This document shows positions 25,099-38,600 of a DNA stretch of 64,000 nt, piece by piece. Each line of letters starts with the position of its first letter. Position 1 is the stretch's first letter. The stretch spans positions 186,001-250,000 of the forward strand of contig JAKSJN010000002.1 in the NCBI GenBank assembly GCA_024402135.1. The letters are read 5' to 3'. Position numbers and translations under genes: made by a program. This DNA comes from Bacteroidales bacterium (GTDB lineage: Bacteria; Bacteroidota; Bacteroidia; Bacteroidales; UBA932). The notes below the pieces were generated by a model, which saw nothing but the letters and a program-made list of their open reading frames with translations, was not told the origin of the DNA and did not search any database.

Positions 25099-26715
25099 TT
25101 GAGAACAGATCTTGAAGAACTTTACAAGGAGAATGGCCGTGCACTGATGGCTGTGGCTATGCACTACGTCCATGACAAGGATGCAGCAGAAGACATAGTA
25201 CACGATTCCTGGATACTGATCTTCACGAATCTGGACAATCTCAGGTCAGAGGACAAGCTTCTTCCGTGGATGAAAGGTATCGTCAGAAATCTTTCTCTTA
25301 AATACCTTGATAATCAAAAGCGGCACCCCTCAACCGGCATTTCCGAGAAGCATGAGATTATCGACGAGGATGATTCTGATTCAGTGCTTCCGCTCATTCC
25401 GCTGGACGAGCTGATGTCAATGATCGATTCTCTTCCGGAGAAATATGGCGAAGTGTTCCGTCTTTCCGTACTGAACGGTATGTCACACCAGGAGATCGGT
25501 GATCTTCTCGGCATTGCCGCTCATTCATCTTCATCTGATCTATCGCGGGCAAAAAAGATTCTGGTCCAGAAAGTCAGGAAGTATCTCCTCATGACTTTGG
25601 CACTTTTCCTGCCTGTTTCAATCTTTATCCTTAGAAATATCGGGGACAGAACCGATGAATCCACAGTCGCACAAGTTGCAGAGGAAGTGACACGGAACAT
25701 GCCGGATGACTCGAACGAGACATTCGCTGTTCAGGAAGATGAGACAGGCAGTTCGGGATTGACTCCAGCGAAGAAACCATCACTTGCAAAGAATGAGAAA
25801 CTAATAAAAGACAGTATCGCTGTGCCTGGTTGTGTACTGTTGCCACGCCTGGAACTGTCAGCAGCAATCAGTCCTGCGGTCGCATCGACAACAAAGGCAA
25901 GCAGAATTGACCGCGGTGCAATATCAAGACCATCTGGCAGGGCATCATACGCACAGGATGACAACGACCCGGCCAGAATGACTCTGGCAAATGGGTGGAC
26001 TGCTTTTATGGGGCTTTCCGGAATGACAGGATTATCTTCAGTCACCCTGGCGAACACCATCAGCCTGGGCGATTATTCAGGTAATGGACTGCTCAGCAAT
26101 ATGAAGTTCCACAATTGGAATGACTACTCCAATTATATACTCAACAACACACACTTTTTCAACAAGCATGAGGCACAGTCAATCCTGGATATATTGAACA
26201 ACAATCTGGGCAACAATACAGAGCTGGAAGAAATACAGCACCATTTCAAGCCGCTGGTGCTCCAGCTTTCAGCCGAGAAGCCTCTTACTGAAAGATTGGC
26301 TCTTGAAAGTGGACTTGGCCTGACATATCTGAGATCTGATTTTGAGAACAAGAATCTGGGATATCTTGGCAACAGGAAGCAAAAGTTATATTACATAGGA
26401 GTTCCTGTTGGTCTGAAATACACGGCAATAACACTCAACAGCCTGTCATTGTACCTTTCACTGGGTGGAGAACTGGACATCCCTGTCTATGGCAGTCAAA
26501 GCGTTGCCAGTGCAGATCATATAAGGATCAGAGGATCAGTCATGGGGGCTATCAATACTTCAGCCGGAATTCAGTATGGGCTGACAAGCCATATCAATGC
26601 TTATATGGAGTTTGGGCTCAGGTATAACATCACCGGAGGCCCGGCCTTCGATACCTATTATTCCGCCCATCCTCTGATGCTTTCAACTCCAGTGGGAATC
26701 AGAATGCAGTTCTGA
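25099..26715 (+). CDS. ECF-type sigma factor fused to a C-terminal outer-membrane-like beta-barrel
   Basis: Residues 1-70 match sigma region 2 (LEELYKENGRALMAVA, DKDAAEDIVHDSW, LPWMKGIVRNLSLKYL). Residues 102-160 match region 4 (LDELMSMIDSLPEKYGEVF, GMSHQEIGDLLGI). A single membrane helix follows at about 162-178. A long, low-complexity, probably periplasmic linker comes next. The last 170 residues alternate like beta-strands and end in RMQF, with the terminal phenylalanine typical of outer-membrane barrels. The start must be TTG at 25099: a stop lies six codons upstream, and the next ATG would remove the first helix of region 2. In Bacteroidota these parts are usually two adjacent genes. The frame is unbroken over 538 codons. 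Confidence 0.8.
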   Translation: MRTDLEELYKENGRALMAVAMHYVHDKDAAEDIVHDSWILIFTNLDNLRSEDKLLPWMKGIVRNLSLKYLDNQKRHPSTGISEKHEIIDEDDSDSVLPLIPLDELMSMIDSLPEKYGEVFRLSVLNGMSHQEIGDLLGIAAHSSSSDLSRAKKILVQKVRKYLLMTLALFLPVSIFILRNIGDRTDESTVAQVAEEVTRNMPDDSNETFAVQEDETGSSGLTPAKKPSLAKNEKLIKDSIAVPGCVLLPRLELSAAISPAVASTTKASRIDRGAISRPSGRASYAQDDNDPARMTLANGWTAFMGLSGMTGLSSVTLANTISLGDYSGNGLLSNMKFHNWNDYSNYILNNTHFFNKHEAQSILDILNNNLGNNTELEEIQHHFKPLVLQLSAEKPLTERLALESGLGLTYLRSDFENKNLGYLGNRKQKLYYIGVPVGLKYTAITLNSLSLYLSLGGELDIPVYGSQSVASADHIRIRGSVMGAINTSAGIQYGLTSHINAYMEFGLRYNITGGPAFDTYYSAHPLMLSTPVGIRMQF

Positions 26716-26767
26716 AACAAATCCACGCAGTGATTTCAATTTTCAGGAACATCATCATAGAAAGTAT

Positions 26768-26776
26768 TATCTTTGT
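26768..26776 (+). promoter_or_regulatory. -7 promoter element of the 26.8-kb lipoprotein gene
   Basis: TATCTTTGT is one base from the consensus and lies 15 bases before the ATG at 26792, implying a leader of about ten bases. Confidence 0.5.
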
Positions 26777-26791
26777 ATAAATCGGATTGTT

Positions 26792-27730
26792 ATGAAAAAG
26801 CTGTTCTACCTGGCTGCCGTAATGTTTGGCATGGCAACACTGTCGGCCTGCAATGATACAATTCTCAATACGGACGATCCCTACGAGGAACCGTCCAATA
26901 TAGAATGGGACCGTGACGGATATCATGGTACTCCTATCCTGACCGCATACACCAAATCCCTTCAGTCCGACATATGGAAGGATGGATCCGGTGTATGGAA
27001 AATCAAGGATATCGATGAAAGCAGGCTGACCGGAAAAGGGTTTTCGTATCAGAACTGGGAAGACCATAAATCTGAAGCAGACGGCTATGCAGGGCTCATT
27101 GCACTATGTACTCCTTCCGAGAGTGTGCTGAAAAAAATGTCTACCCGCAATCTGGCGATTTCAGCATTTCTGTTCCCTTACAACGCCAATTACTTCGCTT
27201 TCAACTGCCCACTCAGTGGTTTTTTCAAGACGCTGGATGACAGCAAGCTTTTTCAGACTCTTGCGACCCGCCCTTCCGGTCCGCTTGAAATAATGAAGAT
27301 CTACGAGGAGATTGCATTGAAAAAAGACTATGGTTCCTATACTCCTGTTCTTGAATGCAAGGATTATCTGAAACAGGACTCCAAAATGTTCGTGAGCTGG
27401 CTGGAAATGGTCTTGATGACGGCGGTAGATGAAGGATTGTTCTCAGTCGAAGAGATTGCGAAACTCGCCGGGCTGAACTATGACAAACTCGCATTCCAGA
27501 TTGCCCATCCAAAGTCTTTCTCATATATCGGTTCGTGGATGTACAGTGTTATGCTTGCTTCAGTAATCGTGTACCATTACAGCGAAGGCCTCAACGATGA
27601 AGAAATGAATATCGCAAGGGATTTCGTTTCTATTGAAAAGTCCCATCCAGAATACGGATCTCCATCCGATGCCGAAATGATCGTTGTCAGCCTCAGCAAG
27701 ATGGTCGGAAAGAACAATCCTCTGAAATAA
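26792..27730 (+). CDS. Lipoprotein of unknown function
   Basis: MKKLFYLAAVMFGMATLSAC ends in the lipobox LSAC, so the 312-residue product is lipidated. The mature part starts with an acidic, disordered stretch (NDTILNTDDPYEEPS), as in surface-exposed Bacteroidota lipoproteins. It continues as a mostly helical domain with no motif I can name. It has its own promoter and follows the sigma-barrel gene in the same direction after 76 bases, so it is a candidate target or partner of that protein, by position only. Confidence 0.75.
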   Translation: MKKLFYLAAVMFGMATLSACNDTILNTDDPYEEPSNIEWDRDGYHGTPILTAYTKSLQSDIWKDGSGVWKIKDIDESRLTGKGFSYQNWEDHKSEADGYAGLIALCTPSESVLKKMSTRNLAISAFLFPYNANYFAFNCPLSGFFKTLDDSKLFQTLATRPSGPLEIMKIYEEIALKKDYGSYTPVLECKDYLKQDSKMFVSWLEMVLMTAVDEGLFSVEEIAKLAGLNYDKLAFQIAHPKSFSYIGSWMYSVMLASVIVYHYSEGLNDEEMNIARDFVSIEKSHPEYGSPSDAEMIVVSLSKMVGKNNPLK

Positions 27731-27843
27731 TCTTCGTCTTTCGGGACTAATTTTTCCATTGATATCAAATGAATAGGATAGCCCATATCTCAAGTATGGA
27801 TGATTAGTCGTATATTTACCAAGCATAATAAATAGAATCTCAA

Positions 27844-29025
27844 ATGGTAAATTTCAACTATTACGCTCCGACACAGGTCGTGTTCGGTCGTGGTGCGGAA
27901 GACAATCTTCCATGTCTCATCAATAAATATGGCGGAACCAAGGTGCTTGTTCACTATGGCGGCAAGAGTGCAATCAAGTCTGGTCTTCTCCAGAAGGTTG
28001 AGGATATGCTCAGCGGAGCAGGCATCGCTTACGTAAAACTCGGTGGAGTAGTTCCAAACCCACGCCTGAGCCTGGTTCACGAGGGTATCGAGCTTTGCCG
28101 CAAGGAGGGTGTCGATTTCATCCTTGCGATCGGTGGCGGCAGTGTAATTGATTCCAGCAAGGCCATCGGCTATGGCGTCGGTTACGACGGCGATGTATGG
28201 GATGTCTATACCCGCAAGTATGAGCCACAGTCATGCCTTCCTATCGGAACCATTCTTACCATCCCTGCTGCGGGTAGCGAGATGAGTGACTCCAGCGTGA
28301 TCACCAATGACAACGGCGACATCAAGATCGGCTTCAGCAGCAACCTCTGCCGCTGCAAGTTTGCCATCATGGATCCTACCCGTACATTCACCCTTCCTGC
28401 ATGGCAGACCGCCTGCGGTGTGACTGACATGATGATGCATACCATGGAGCGCTACTTCAGCAAGGAGGATGACATGGAGATCACAGACGCCCTCGCAGAA
28501 GGTCTCATCCGTACCTGTATGACCGAAGGAACCAAGGCACTTAAGGAGCCTGAGAACTATGAGGCACGTGCAAACATCATGTGGGCGGGCAGCCTTGCCC
28601 ATAATGACCTTACCGGCTGCGGTACCATCGGTGACTGGGCAACCCATCATATCGAGCATGAGCTTTCAGGTATGTTCGACATCAGCCACGGTGCCGGTCT
28701 TGCTGCCGTATGGGGAAGCTGGGCTCGCTATGCCCGTGAGGAGAACATGCCACGCTTTGCACGTTTCGCAAAGAATGTAATGGGCATTGACATTACAGGA
28801 ATGACTGACCTGGAGGCTGCCGAGGCTGGTATCCAGGCAATGGAGCGCTATTTCGAGTCAATCGGAATGCCTACCAACATCCATGACCTGCTTGGCAAGG
28901 AAGTCAGCGACGCCGAGATCGAGAAGATGGCAGACATCGCATCACACGGCGACACCCATACCCTTGGTGCGCTCAAGGTGCTCAAGAAGGCTGACATCAT
29001 CGCTATCTACAACATGGCAAAATAA
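27844..29025 (+). CDS. Iron-containing alcohol dehydrogenase (BDH/YqhD type)
   Basis: This 393-residue enzyme belongs to the group III metal-dependent alcohol dehydrogenases that reduce aldehydes with NAD(P)H. The nucleotide loop AIGGGSVIDSSKAI, TIPAAGSEMSDSSVI and the metal ligands in GVTDMMMHTMERYF and DISHGAGLAAVW are all present. VVFGRGAEDNLP near the N-terminus places it with the butanol dehydrogenase/YqhD branch, which handles short-chain aldehydes. Codon use resembles the housekeeping genes rather than the AT-rich island genes. A strong terminator follows. Confidence 0.92.
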   Translation: MVNFNYYAPTQVVFGRGAEDNLPCLINKYGGTKVLVHYGGKSAIKSGLLQKVEDMLSGAGIAYVKLGGVVPNPRLSLVHEGIELCRKEGVDFILAIGGGSVIDSSKAIGYGVGYDGDVWDVYTRKYEPQSCLPIGTILTIPAAGSEMSDSSVITNDNGDIKIGFSSNLCRCKFAIMDPTRTFTLPAWQTACGVTDMMMHTMERYFSKEDDMEITDALAEGLIRTCMTEGTKALKEPENYEARANIMWAGSLAHNDLTGCGTIGDWATHHIEHELSGMFDISHGAGLAAVWGSWARYAREENMPRFARFAKNVMGIDITGMTDLEAAEAGIQAMERYFESIGMPTNIHDLLGKEVSDAEIEKMADIASHGDTHTLGALKVLKKADIIAIYNMAK

Positions 29026-29041
29026 TACTGTCAAATACAAG

Positions 29042-29080
29042 AGAACGGGCTTCCAGACATCTGGGAGCCCGTTCTTCTTT
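29042..29080 (+). terminator. Terminator of the alcohol dehydrogenase gene
   Basis: AGAACGGGCT pairs with AGCCCGTTCT and the stem is followed by TCTTT. The minus-strand gene beyond converges on it. Confidence 0.75.
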
Positions 29081-29107
29081 ATTACCACTGCTGATTTCCA
29101 TCTTTAT

Positions 29108-29341
29108 TTACGCTGAAACCCTCAAAGATGACAGAAGGGATTCCATGCGGGAGATCATGTCGGCATAAGCCTTCTCCTTGCCCTGGAAGAAAAGCATAGT
29201 CTTGACGTCACCTGCCCAGTCTGTGGCGGATTTTCGGGCACTGTAAGCCTGCTCTCTGAGCATATTGAGCTCAGCCTCGAGTTGTAATGTGATCTTTTCC
29301 ATAAACTTGCTTGCTATGAGTTGTTCTTTCCTGATGACCAT
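29108..29341 (-). CDS. Small coiled-coil hypothetical protein
   Basis: I start at 29341 (MVIRKEQL), about 18 bases from a transcript start implied by the -7-like box TTTATTTGC at 29365-29373 on the minus strand. The 77 residues are highly charged and predicted helical (EKITLQLEAELNMLREQAYSARKSA, YADMISRMESLLSSL), suggesting a short coiled coil. A tryptophan-containing centre, ATDWAGDVKTML, breaks the helices. No family is recognised. It is divergent from the second WYL regulator, which makes it a possible target of that protein. Confidence 0.6.
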   Translation of the reverse strand: MVIRKEQLIASKFMEKITLQLEAELNMLREQAYSARKSATDWAGDVKTMLFFQGKEKAYADMISRMESLLSSLRVSA

Positions 29342-29383
29342 GATCAAGGTCTCCGGATGTATCTGCAAATAAAGCATTACATT

Positions 29384-29398
29384 ATGCCGAACAACGGC
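29384..29398. promoter_or_regulatory. Palindrome between the small coiled-coil gene and the second WYL gene
   Basis: TGCCGAACAACGGCA is a perfect inverted repeat of TGCCG around a five-base centre, in the divergent promoter region. TGCCGA is also the core of the island promoter boxes. It is a plausible operator for the WYL protein encoded 40 bases away. Confidence 0.45.
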
Positions 29399-29441
29399 AC
29401 AATCTCGAAGAAATAACTAAATTTGTAAAAAAATAGACCAC

Positions 29442-30359
29442 ATGGCGACCTCTTCAAAGACCACAACAAGCAATCTGTTCAACAGATACGTATGGCTGGC
29501 AAACCTGATCCATTCCTGCGGACCTATCACTTTCGAGGAAATCGCAAGGAGATGGAAGTCTTCATTCTGGAATGATGACCATTCAGATCTTGCACTGAGG
29601 ACCTTCCACGCCCACAAGGATGCTGTCGAGGAGCTGTTCGGCATAAGCATCAAGTGCAACAGGCACATAGGCTTCAAGTACTACATCGAGAATGAAGAGG
29701 ACATCGAAACCGGCAGCCTAAGGAACTGGCTGCTGAGTTCCATGGAGGTGTCAAACATGCTGACCGAGTCGCAGGGACTGAGGGACCGCATCCTTCTCGA
29801 GGACATTCCATCCGGCCTGAACTGGCTCTCGACCATAGTCGGCGCAATAAGAGACAGCCGGAAACTGGAAATAACCTATAAGAAATATACCGATACAGAA
29901 GGAAAGAAGTCCATCATAGAGCCATACTGCGTCAAACTGTTCAGGCAGAGATGGTACCTTGTCGGTCGCCACGATGACGGCGACTATATGAGGACTTATT
30001 CGCTGGACAGGATTGTGCAATGCTCCACCACCGGAGATACATTCAAGATGAAGGAAGGATTCGACGCAAAGGAGTACTTCAATGACTACTTCGGAGTCTT
30101 CGTCATGCCTGAGGTCAAGCTGGAGAAGGTTCTGTTAAGGATCGAAGGCGTATCAGTCTCATACACACGGTCACTCCCCCTCCATCATTCCCAGGAAGAG
30201 CTGGAAACAGGAGATGGCTACTCGATATTCGGATACACTATACGACCTACCAGGGACTTCATCACAGAGCTGGTCAACATGGCTCCGTCAACGAAGGTCC
30301 TTTCGCCGAAATGGCTTGCAGATGAGGTCAGGGAAAAGATAGCTGCAATGCAGGAATAA
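29442..30359 (+). CDS. WYL-domain transcription regulator (second paralogue)
   Basis: The 305-residue protein has the same plan as the regulator at 23.3-24.2 kb. It has an N-terminal DNA-binding region (NLFNRYVWLANLIHS, ITFEEIARRWK, LALRTFHAHKDAVEELF), a WYL domain (KLEITYKKY, VKLFRQRWYLVGRH, MRTYSLDRI) and a WCX-like end (LPLHHSQEELE). The two are clearly paralogues but diverged. A -7 box TAAATTTGT at 29418-29426 precedes it. A terminator shared with the GH2 gene follows. Confidence 0.9.
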   Translation: MATSSKTTTSNLFNRYVWLANLIHSCGPITFEEIARRWKSSFWNDDHSDLALRTFHAHKDAVEELFGISIKCNRHIGFKYYIENEEDIETGSLRNWLLSSMEVSNMLTESQGLRDRILLEDIPSGLNWLSTIVGAIRDSRKLEITYKKYTDTEGKKSIIEPYCVKLFRQRWYLVGRHDDGDYMRTYSLDRIVQCSTTGDTFKMKEGFDAKEYFNDYFGVFVMPEVKLEKVLLRIEGVSVSYTRSLPLHHSQEELETGDGYSIFGYTIRPTRDFITELVNMAPSTKVLSPKWLADEVREKIAAMQE

Positions 30360-30392
30360 AAAAAACGGGCGCACCTGTTCAGGCACGCCCGT
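30358..30392. terminator. Bidirectional terminator between WYL and GH2 genes
   Basis: ACGGGCG-CA-CCTG pairs with CAGG-CA-CGCCCGT around two bases. On the minus strand eight T follow, ideal for ending the GH2 gene. Confidence 0.8.
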
Positions 30393-30411
30393 CATTTATG
30401 CAATGACAAGA

Positions 30412-33492
<3,081 letters not shown>

Positions 33493-33550
33493 TTAATCGC
33501 GGTTAAGACGAGGATATTTACTAATTTGCGGTCATAAAAACATTTCGGAT

Positions 33551-34366
33551 ATGAAAAAGATCTTCACAACCATCGCATGCGTCATCACGTTTGCATCGTG
33601 CGCTCTCGCACAGCAGACAAGTCCTACCAGCTATACCGAGAAACTCGTCTACCAGGGCAAGGACGTCGAGTTCCGTCAGATTGACGAGCATACATGGCAC
33701 GGCCACGGAAACATGGTCTACAACGAGGCCATCTACGTGATCGAAGGCAATGACAAGGCTCTTGTGATCGACGCAGGAACAAACATCCCTGGTCTCCGCA
33801 AGATCATCGAGGGCATAACTTCAAAGCCTGTGATCCTCGCACTTACCCATTTCCATCCTGACCACTCCGGATCTGCAATCCATGAGTTCGATGAGCTGTG
33901 GTTTTTCCCTGACACAAAGGATACAGAGGACAGATACCTCAAGGATTACAAGGGCAAGACAGTCAACATGACCGACGGCATGACCATCGACCTCGGCGGA
34001 CGTCAGATCCATGTTTTCCATACCCCTGGACATACCTACGGCAGCTGTACCTTCCTTGACTATGAAGCCGGCTACGGATTCAGCGGCGATTCATTCGGTT
34101 CTACCAATCTTCTTCTCAACAGCAGTGTAGAGGGGCTTATGGGAATCTGTACCAAGATGCTCAAGCTTATGGAGATCCACAACATCGCGAAGCTCTATCC
34201 TGGACATTACCACGGTGACAATCCTGAAACTGCCGAGGTGCTCCGCAAGGAGCTCTTCATGTGCGAAGGCATCCTTACCGGCGCGCTCGAAGGCGAGCAG
34301 CAGAGAAATGTAAAGGTTCTCAACGTTCTTGGTACAAGAATCCAGTACGACGACAGAAAGAACTAG
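33551..34366 (+). CDS. Secreted MBL-fold metallohydrolase
   Basis: The first 20 residues form a signal peptide ending ALAQQ. The metallo-beta-lactamase zinc ligands are complete: H100, H102, D104 and H105 in THFHPDHSG, H161 in HTPGHTYGS, D180 in SGDSFG and H219 in LYPGHYHGD. The family hydrolyses many esters, thioesters and lactams, and the substrate is unknown. The general look is closer to glyoxalase-II-like and lactonase-like members than to true beta-lactamases. It diverges from the GH2 gene and ends at a terminator shared with the efflux operon. Confidence 0.88.
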   Translation: MKKIFTTIACVITFASCALAQQTSPTSYTEKLVYQGKDVEFRQIDEHTWHGHGNMVYNEAIYVIEGNDKALVIDAGTNIPGLRKIIEGITSKPVILALTHFHPDHSGSAIHEFDELWFFPDTKDTEDRYLKDYKGKTVNMTDGMTIDLGGRQIHVFHTPGHTYGSCTFLDYEAGYGFSGDSFGSTNLLLNSSVEGLMGICTKMLKLMEIHNIAKLYPGHYHGDNPETAEVLRKELFMCEGILTGALEGEQQRNVKVLNVLGTRIQYDDRKN

Positions 34367-34384
34367 AAACAGACATCAATAAGA

Positions 34385-34421
34385 AAACGGTCCCCTGAGC
34401 ATCTCGGAGGACCGTTTTTTT
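34385..34421. terminator. Shared terminator of the MBL gene and the efflux operon
   Basis: AAACGGTCC pairs with GGACCGTTT, with a short inner TGAG/CTCG patch, and seven T follow on the plus strand. It overlaps the stop codon of the minus-strand TolC-like gene. Confidence 0.75.
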
Positions 34422-35604
34422 ACATTTCAATCTGACGTAGATTCGTGAGGGCCAATTGGTAATCCCTGTCGGCTTCGATGGAACGTGTCACGGCATCGTA
34501 ATACATATCCAGCTCCACAAGATATTCAAGCAAGGATATCTGACCGAGTTCGTAGGCTTTCTGGACATACACGCTGTTATCGCAATGAGAGAGGATCTGT
34601 GCGTAGTCATCTGAAATCTTCTTCAAGCCCATAGCGGTTGCATATGCCGACTCTGCTTCCATACGATAGCTGGCAGCGGCATCTGCAGCCTCGGATTCTG
34701 CTGCCTGGATCTCGTATTTCGCGCTGCGGACACGACGTGAAGATGACCAGAGAGGGACTGACACGCCCATCTTGACACCTCGGAAATTGCTGCCGGGAAC
34801 AAGCTCTGCCATATATCCAAGAGACATGGATGGCATAGACTCGCTGCGTGCAAGCGAAAGCTTATCCTTGGATAATTCAGTTGCCTGACGGACATATGCC
34901 AGCATGCTGCTTGTCTGCGAAGCCTCGTCAAACCATGACTCGAAGTCTTCCGGAATCATCTCGGGATCCATTGACAATGCACACACTTCGATGCTCTCTC
35001 CTCCATTCAGTGCGGCAAGACGACGGATGAACGACTCTCGCTCGATTACCACTGTATTGAGAGCCGCACGTGCCTCAGAAAGGCTCAGCACTGCCTTGTT
35101 ATAGTCAATTACCGTTGCAGCTCCCTTGTCAAGTGAAGCCTTGAGAGCCTCTGCCATGCTTTCGGCAAGAGTCGCTCTTCTGGAGTATTCGGCGATGAGT
35201 GCATTTCGACAGACCGTCTCGGCGATAAGATTCCTCGCCTCTGACAGGATGTCCCTTCTGGTGGCCTTCCACTGCAGTTTGAGAAGTTCATTCTCTCCAA
35301 GAGCGACTGCCTTGCGCGCCCCTGACAGAGTAGCGACATCAAAGCCCTGACTTATCGAAATATCCTTTCGTACACCGATCTCGGAAGGGCTGCCTGCAAG
35401 AAGCGCGAATTCAACCTCCGGATCAGGCAGCGAGATTGCCGCCATACTCTCATAACCACGGGCTGTGACCTGGTGTTCAAGAGCCTGGAGTGTAAGGTTG
35501 TTCGATGCGATACGGTCCAGAAGTTCGTTAGTTGACTGCGCCTGGATGCTGTTTGCCAAAAGCAATGCACTGATCACAGACAATGATAACCTATTCAGTT
35601 TCAT
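34420..35604 (-). CDS. TolC/CusC-type outer-membrane efflux protein
   Basis: The protein begins MKLNRLSLSVISALLLANSIQAQ, a signal peptide; 17 upstream codons are open but unlike a signal. It has the two repeated helical hairpins of the outer-membrane efflux family: LTLQALEHQVTARGYE with ISLPDPEVEFAL, and later SMPSMSLGYMAELVPG with VSVPLW. The 394-residue length is slightly short for the family. It completes the three-part pump with the RND and adaptor genes upstream, and its start overlaps the end of the RND gene by 14 bases. Confidence 0.9.
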   Translation of the reverse strand: MKLNRLSLSVISALLLANSIQAQSTNELLDRIASNNLTLQALEHQVTARGYESMAAISLPDPEVEFALLAGSPSEIGVRKDISISQGFDVATLSGARKAVALGENELLKLQWKATRRDILSEARNLIAETVCRNALIAEYSRRATLAESMAEALKASLDKGAATVIDYNKAVLSLSEARAALNTVVIERESFIRRLAALNGGESIEVCALSMDPEMIPEDFESWFDEASQTSSMLAYVRQATELSKDKLSLARSESMPSMSLGYMAELVPGSNFRGVKMGVSVPLWSSSRRVRSAKYEIQAAESEAADAAASYRMEAESAYATAMGLKKISDDYAQILSHCDNSVYVQKAYELGQISLLEYLVELDMYYDAVTRSIEADRDYQLALTNLRQIEM

Positions 35605-38600
35605 CTTTCTTCTCCGTTTTTGATGAGACAAGTGAATAAACGACAGGGATGACAAAGCCGTTCAGCAAGGTAGAGCTTATAAGACCACCCAGAAGAACCT
35701 TCGCCATTGGACTCTGGATCTCATTGCCTGGAAGATCTGAGCCGATGACCAGCGGAACAAGAGCAAGAGCAGAGGTAAGTGCGGTCATGATGATAGGATT
35801 CAGACGGTCCAGCGAACCGGTGCTTACAGCGTCGCGAAGGGACATGCCGCCCGCACGGAGATCGTTGTACCTGTCAATCAGGAGCATTCCGTTGCGGGTC
35901 GCGATACCGAACAGTGAGATGAATCCGATGATGGCCGGTATGCTCAGGATGCCGTCGCTGAAGAAGATGGTCAGCACGCCACCGATGAGTGCAAGAGGAA
36001 GATCGATGAGAACGATAGCGCTCTGGCTGAAACTCTTGAACTGCCCATAGAGCAGCAGGAATATTACAATAAGAGCGAACAAGGTAGTGATGGCAAGTGT
36101 GCGGGTTGCGCTCTGGGCACTTTCGAACTGACCGCCGAACTCGATGCGATATCCTTCAGGAAGTTCGACTCTCTCGGCTATTCTGTCCTGCATGGCATCG
36201 ACGGTACCCTGAAGGTCTCCCCCGCTGACATTGGCAGAAACGACAATCTTGCGCTGGGCGTTTTCACGGTTGATAGTATTAGGACCGGCTGCCGAGCGTA
36301 TGTCAGCGACCCAGCTGAGAGGCACCTTGCCGTCGGGAGTATCGATGGTCATGTCCTTGATGGTCTCGATCCGGTCGCGGTATGTACCGGAAGCCTTAAC
36401 TGTCAGGTCGAACACCTTTCCATCCTCATAAACCTGGCTGATCGCACGTCCACCGAGGCAGACCTCGACGAATTCGGCAAGTTCAGCCGGAGAAATGCCA
36501 TAGCGTGCAAGCATCTCACGTCTAGGAGTGATGAGCAGTTCAGGTCGCTCGATCTGCTGTTCGACGTTAAGGTCCTCGACGCCTGGGATATCAGCTACAG
36601 CTGCCTTGATCTCGTTTCCAAGAGTGAACATACGGTTCAGGTCTGTTCCGAATATCTTGATCGCAATGGCTGACTGGGTTCCGGAAAGCATCGCATCGAT
36701 TCGATGAGAAATAGGCTGGCCGATCTCTACATTGACACCTGGCAGAGAGCCAAGCTTTTCGCGAAGCTCAGCAATGACCTCATCCTTTGAACGCTTGTCA
36801 AGCTTGAATGGAGCCTCGAGCTCTGATGCATTGACACCAAGTGCGTGCTCGTCAAGTTCAGCGCGGCCAGTCTTGCGGGCTACGGTCTGGATCTCAGGAA
36901 CACTGAGAATCAGTTCTTCCGTACGGCGGCCGATATTGTCGCTTTCTTCCAGCGATACTCCCGGAAGTGTGCCGACGTTGATGGTGAAGGAACCTTCGTT
37001 GAACGCAGGAAGGAAGCTTCGTCCGAATCCGGCCATCATCACGACAGCAAGCACGAGGAAGGCTGCAGACACTCCGATCACGGTCCTGCCATGGTTGAGA
37101 GCCCAGTTCAGACCACGTCCGTAGATACCCTTGAGCCAGCGTGTGAATGCAGGTTCACGTGAACTGCGCTCGGTCGATCCCGTGTTTTTGAGCAGGAAGC
37201 TGCAAAGCACAGGAGTAAGCGTAAGGGCAACGAATGTTGACGCGAAGAGCGACACGATGAATGCGATTCCAAGTGGGATCAGCATTCTTCCTTCGATTCC
37301 GGAAAGGAAGAAAAGCGGAACGAAGCTGGCTACAATGATGAAAGTCGAATTGAGGATAGGCATGCGGACCTCTCGAGAAGCATCAAATACTACATCCAGA
37401 ACCTTCCGGCGCCTGTCAACCGGCAGTGCATGGTTCTCCCTGAGTCTCTTGTACACATTCTCCACATCCACAATAGCATCATCCACCAGAGATCCTATCG
37501 CGATTGCCATACCACCGATGCTCATTGTGTTTATGCTCATTCCTGTCAGGCGCAGTACGATGATGGTTATAAGCATGGCCAGCGGAATGGTCACGAGCGA
37601 AATGACAGTTGTACGGATGTTCAGGAGGAACAGGAAAAGTACAAGTACTACGAAGAATGCACCTTCCAGAAGCGCCTTCTTGATATTGCCTATGCTGGCA
37701 TCGATGAAGCTGCTCTGACGGAAAATGTCAGTCTTGATGTCGATATCTGCCGGGAGTGTCTTGGCCATGCCGGCAAGCTGGGAATCAAGGTTTGCGGTAA
37801 GCTCCTTGGTCGACACATTAGGCTGCTTCGTCACTGTCAGTATGACTGCCGGCTTGCCTTCAACCGAAGCTGCTCCCATTCTTGGCTCCTTTGGACCGAT
37901 CTTCACCTCTGCAATATCACGCAATGTGACGGGATGCTTTGAAACACGGCTGACAACAGTACGCTCGATGTCCTCGATGTTTGTTGTTGAAGTCATGCCA
38001 CGGATGATATACTCGTTGGAATACTCATAAAGGACTCCTCCTGCCGCATTGCGGTTCATATCATCAGTCGCCCTGAGGACATCATCTACACTGATGCCGA
38101 AACGGCGCATTTTCTCGAGGTCGAGCAGTATCTGGTATTCCTTGATGTCACCGCCAAGGACTGCGACCTGGGCGACACCGCCCGTCGCCAGCAGCTGTGG
38201 ACGTATAGTCCAGTCTGCAAGGGTCCTGAGCTGTTCCATATCAGTCTCTCCGTTGGCGGTGAGGCCGATGATCAGTACTTCTCCAAGTATGGACGACTGT
38301 GGGCCGAGAGTAGGATTGCCCACGTTTGATGGAAGCTGCTCGCTGACGGCGGCAAGCTTCTCCGAAACGATCTGGCGGGCACGGTAGATGTCTGTACCCC
38401 AGTCAAACTCAACCCATACCACCGAGAATCCGGTGGTCGACGATGAACGGACACGACGCACGTCTGTCGCACCGTTGACAGCTGTCTCGATTGGGAATGT
38501 GACTATCTTTTCAACTTCTTCCGGAGCCATACCGTTTGCCTCGGTCATGATGACCACGGTCGGGGCATTGAGATCCGGGAAAACGTCAACCTCCATGTTG

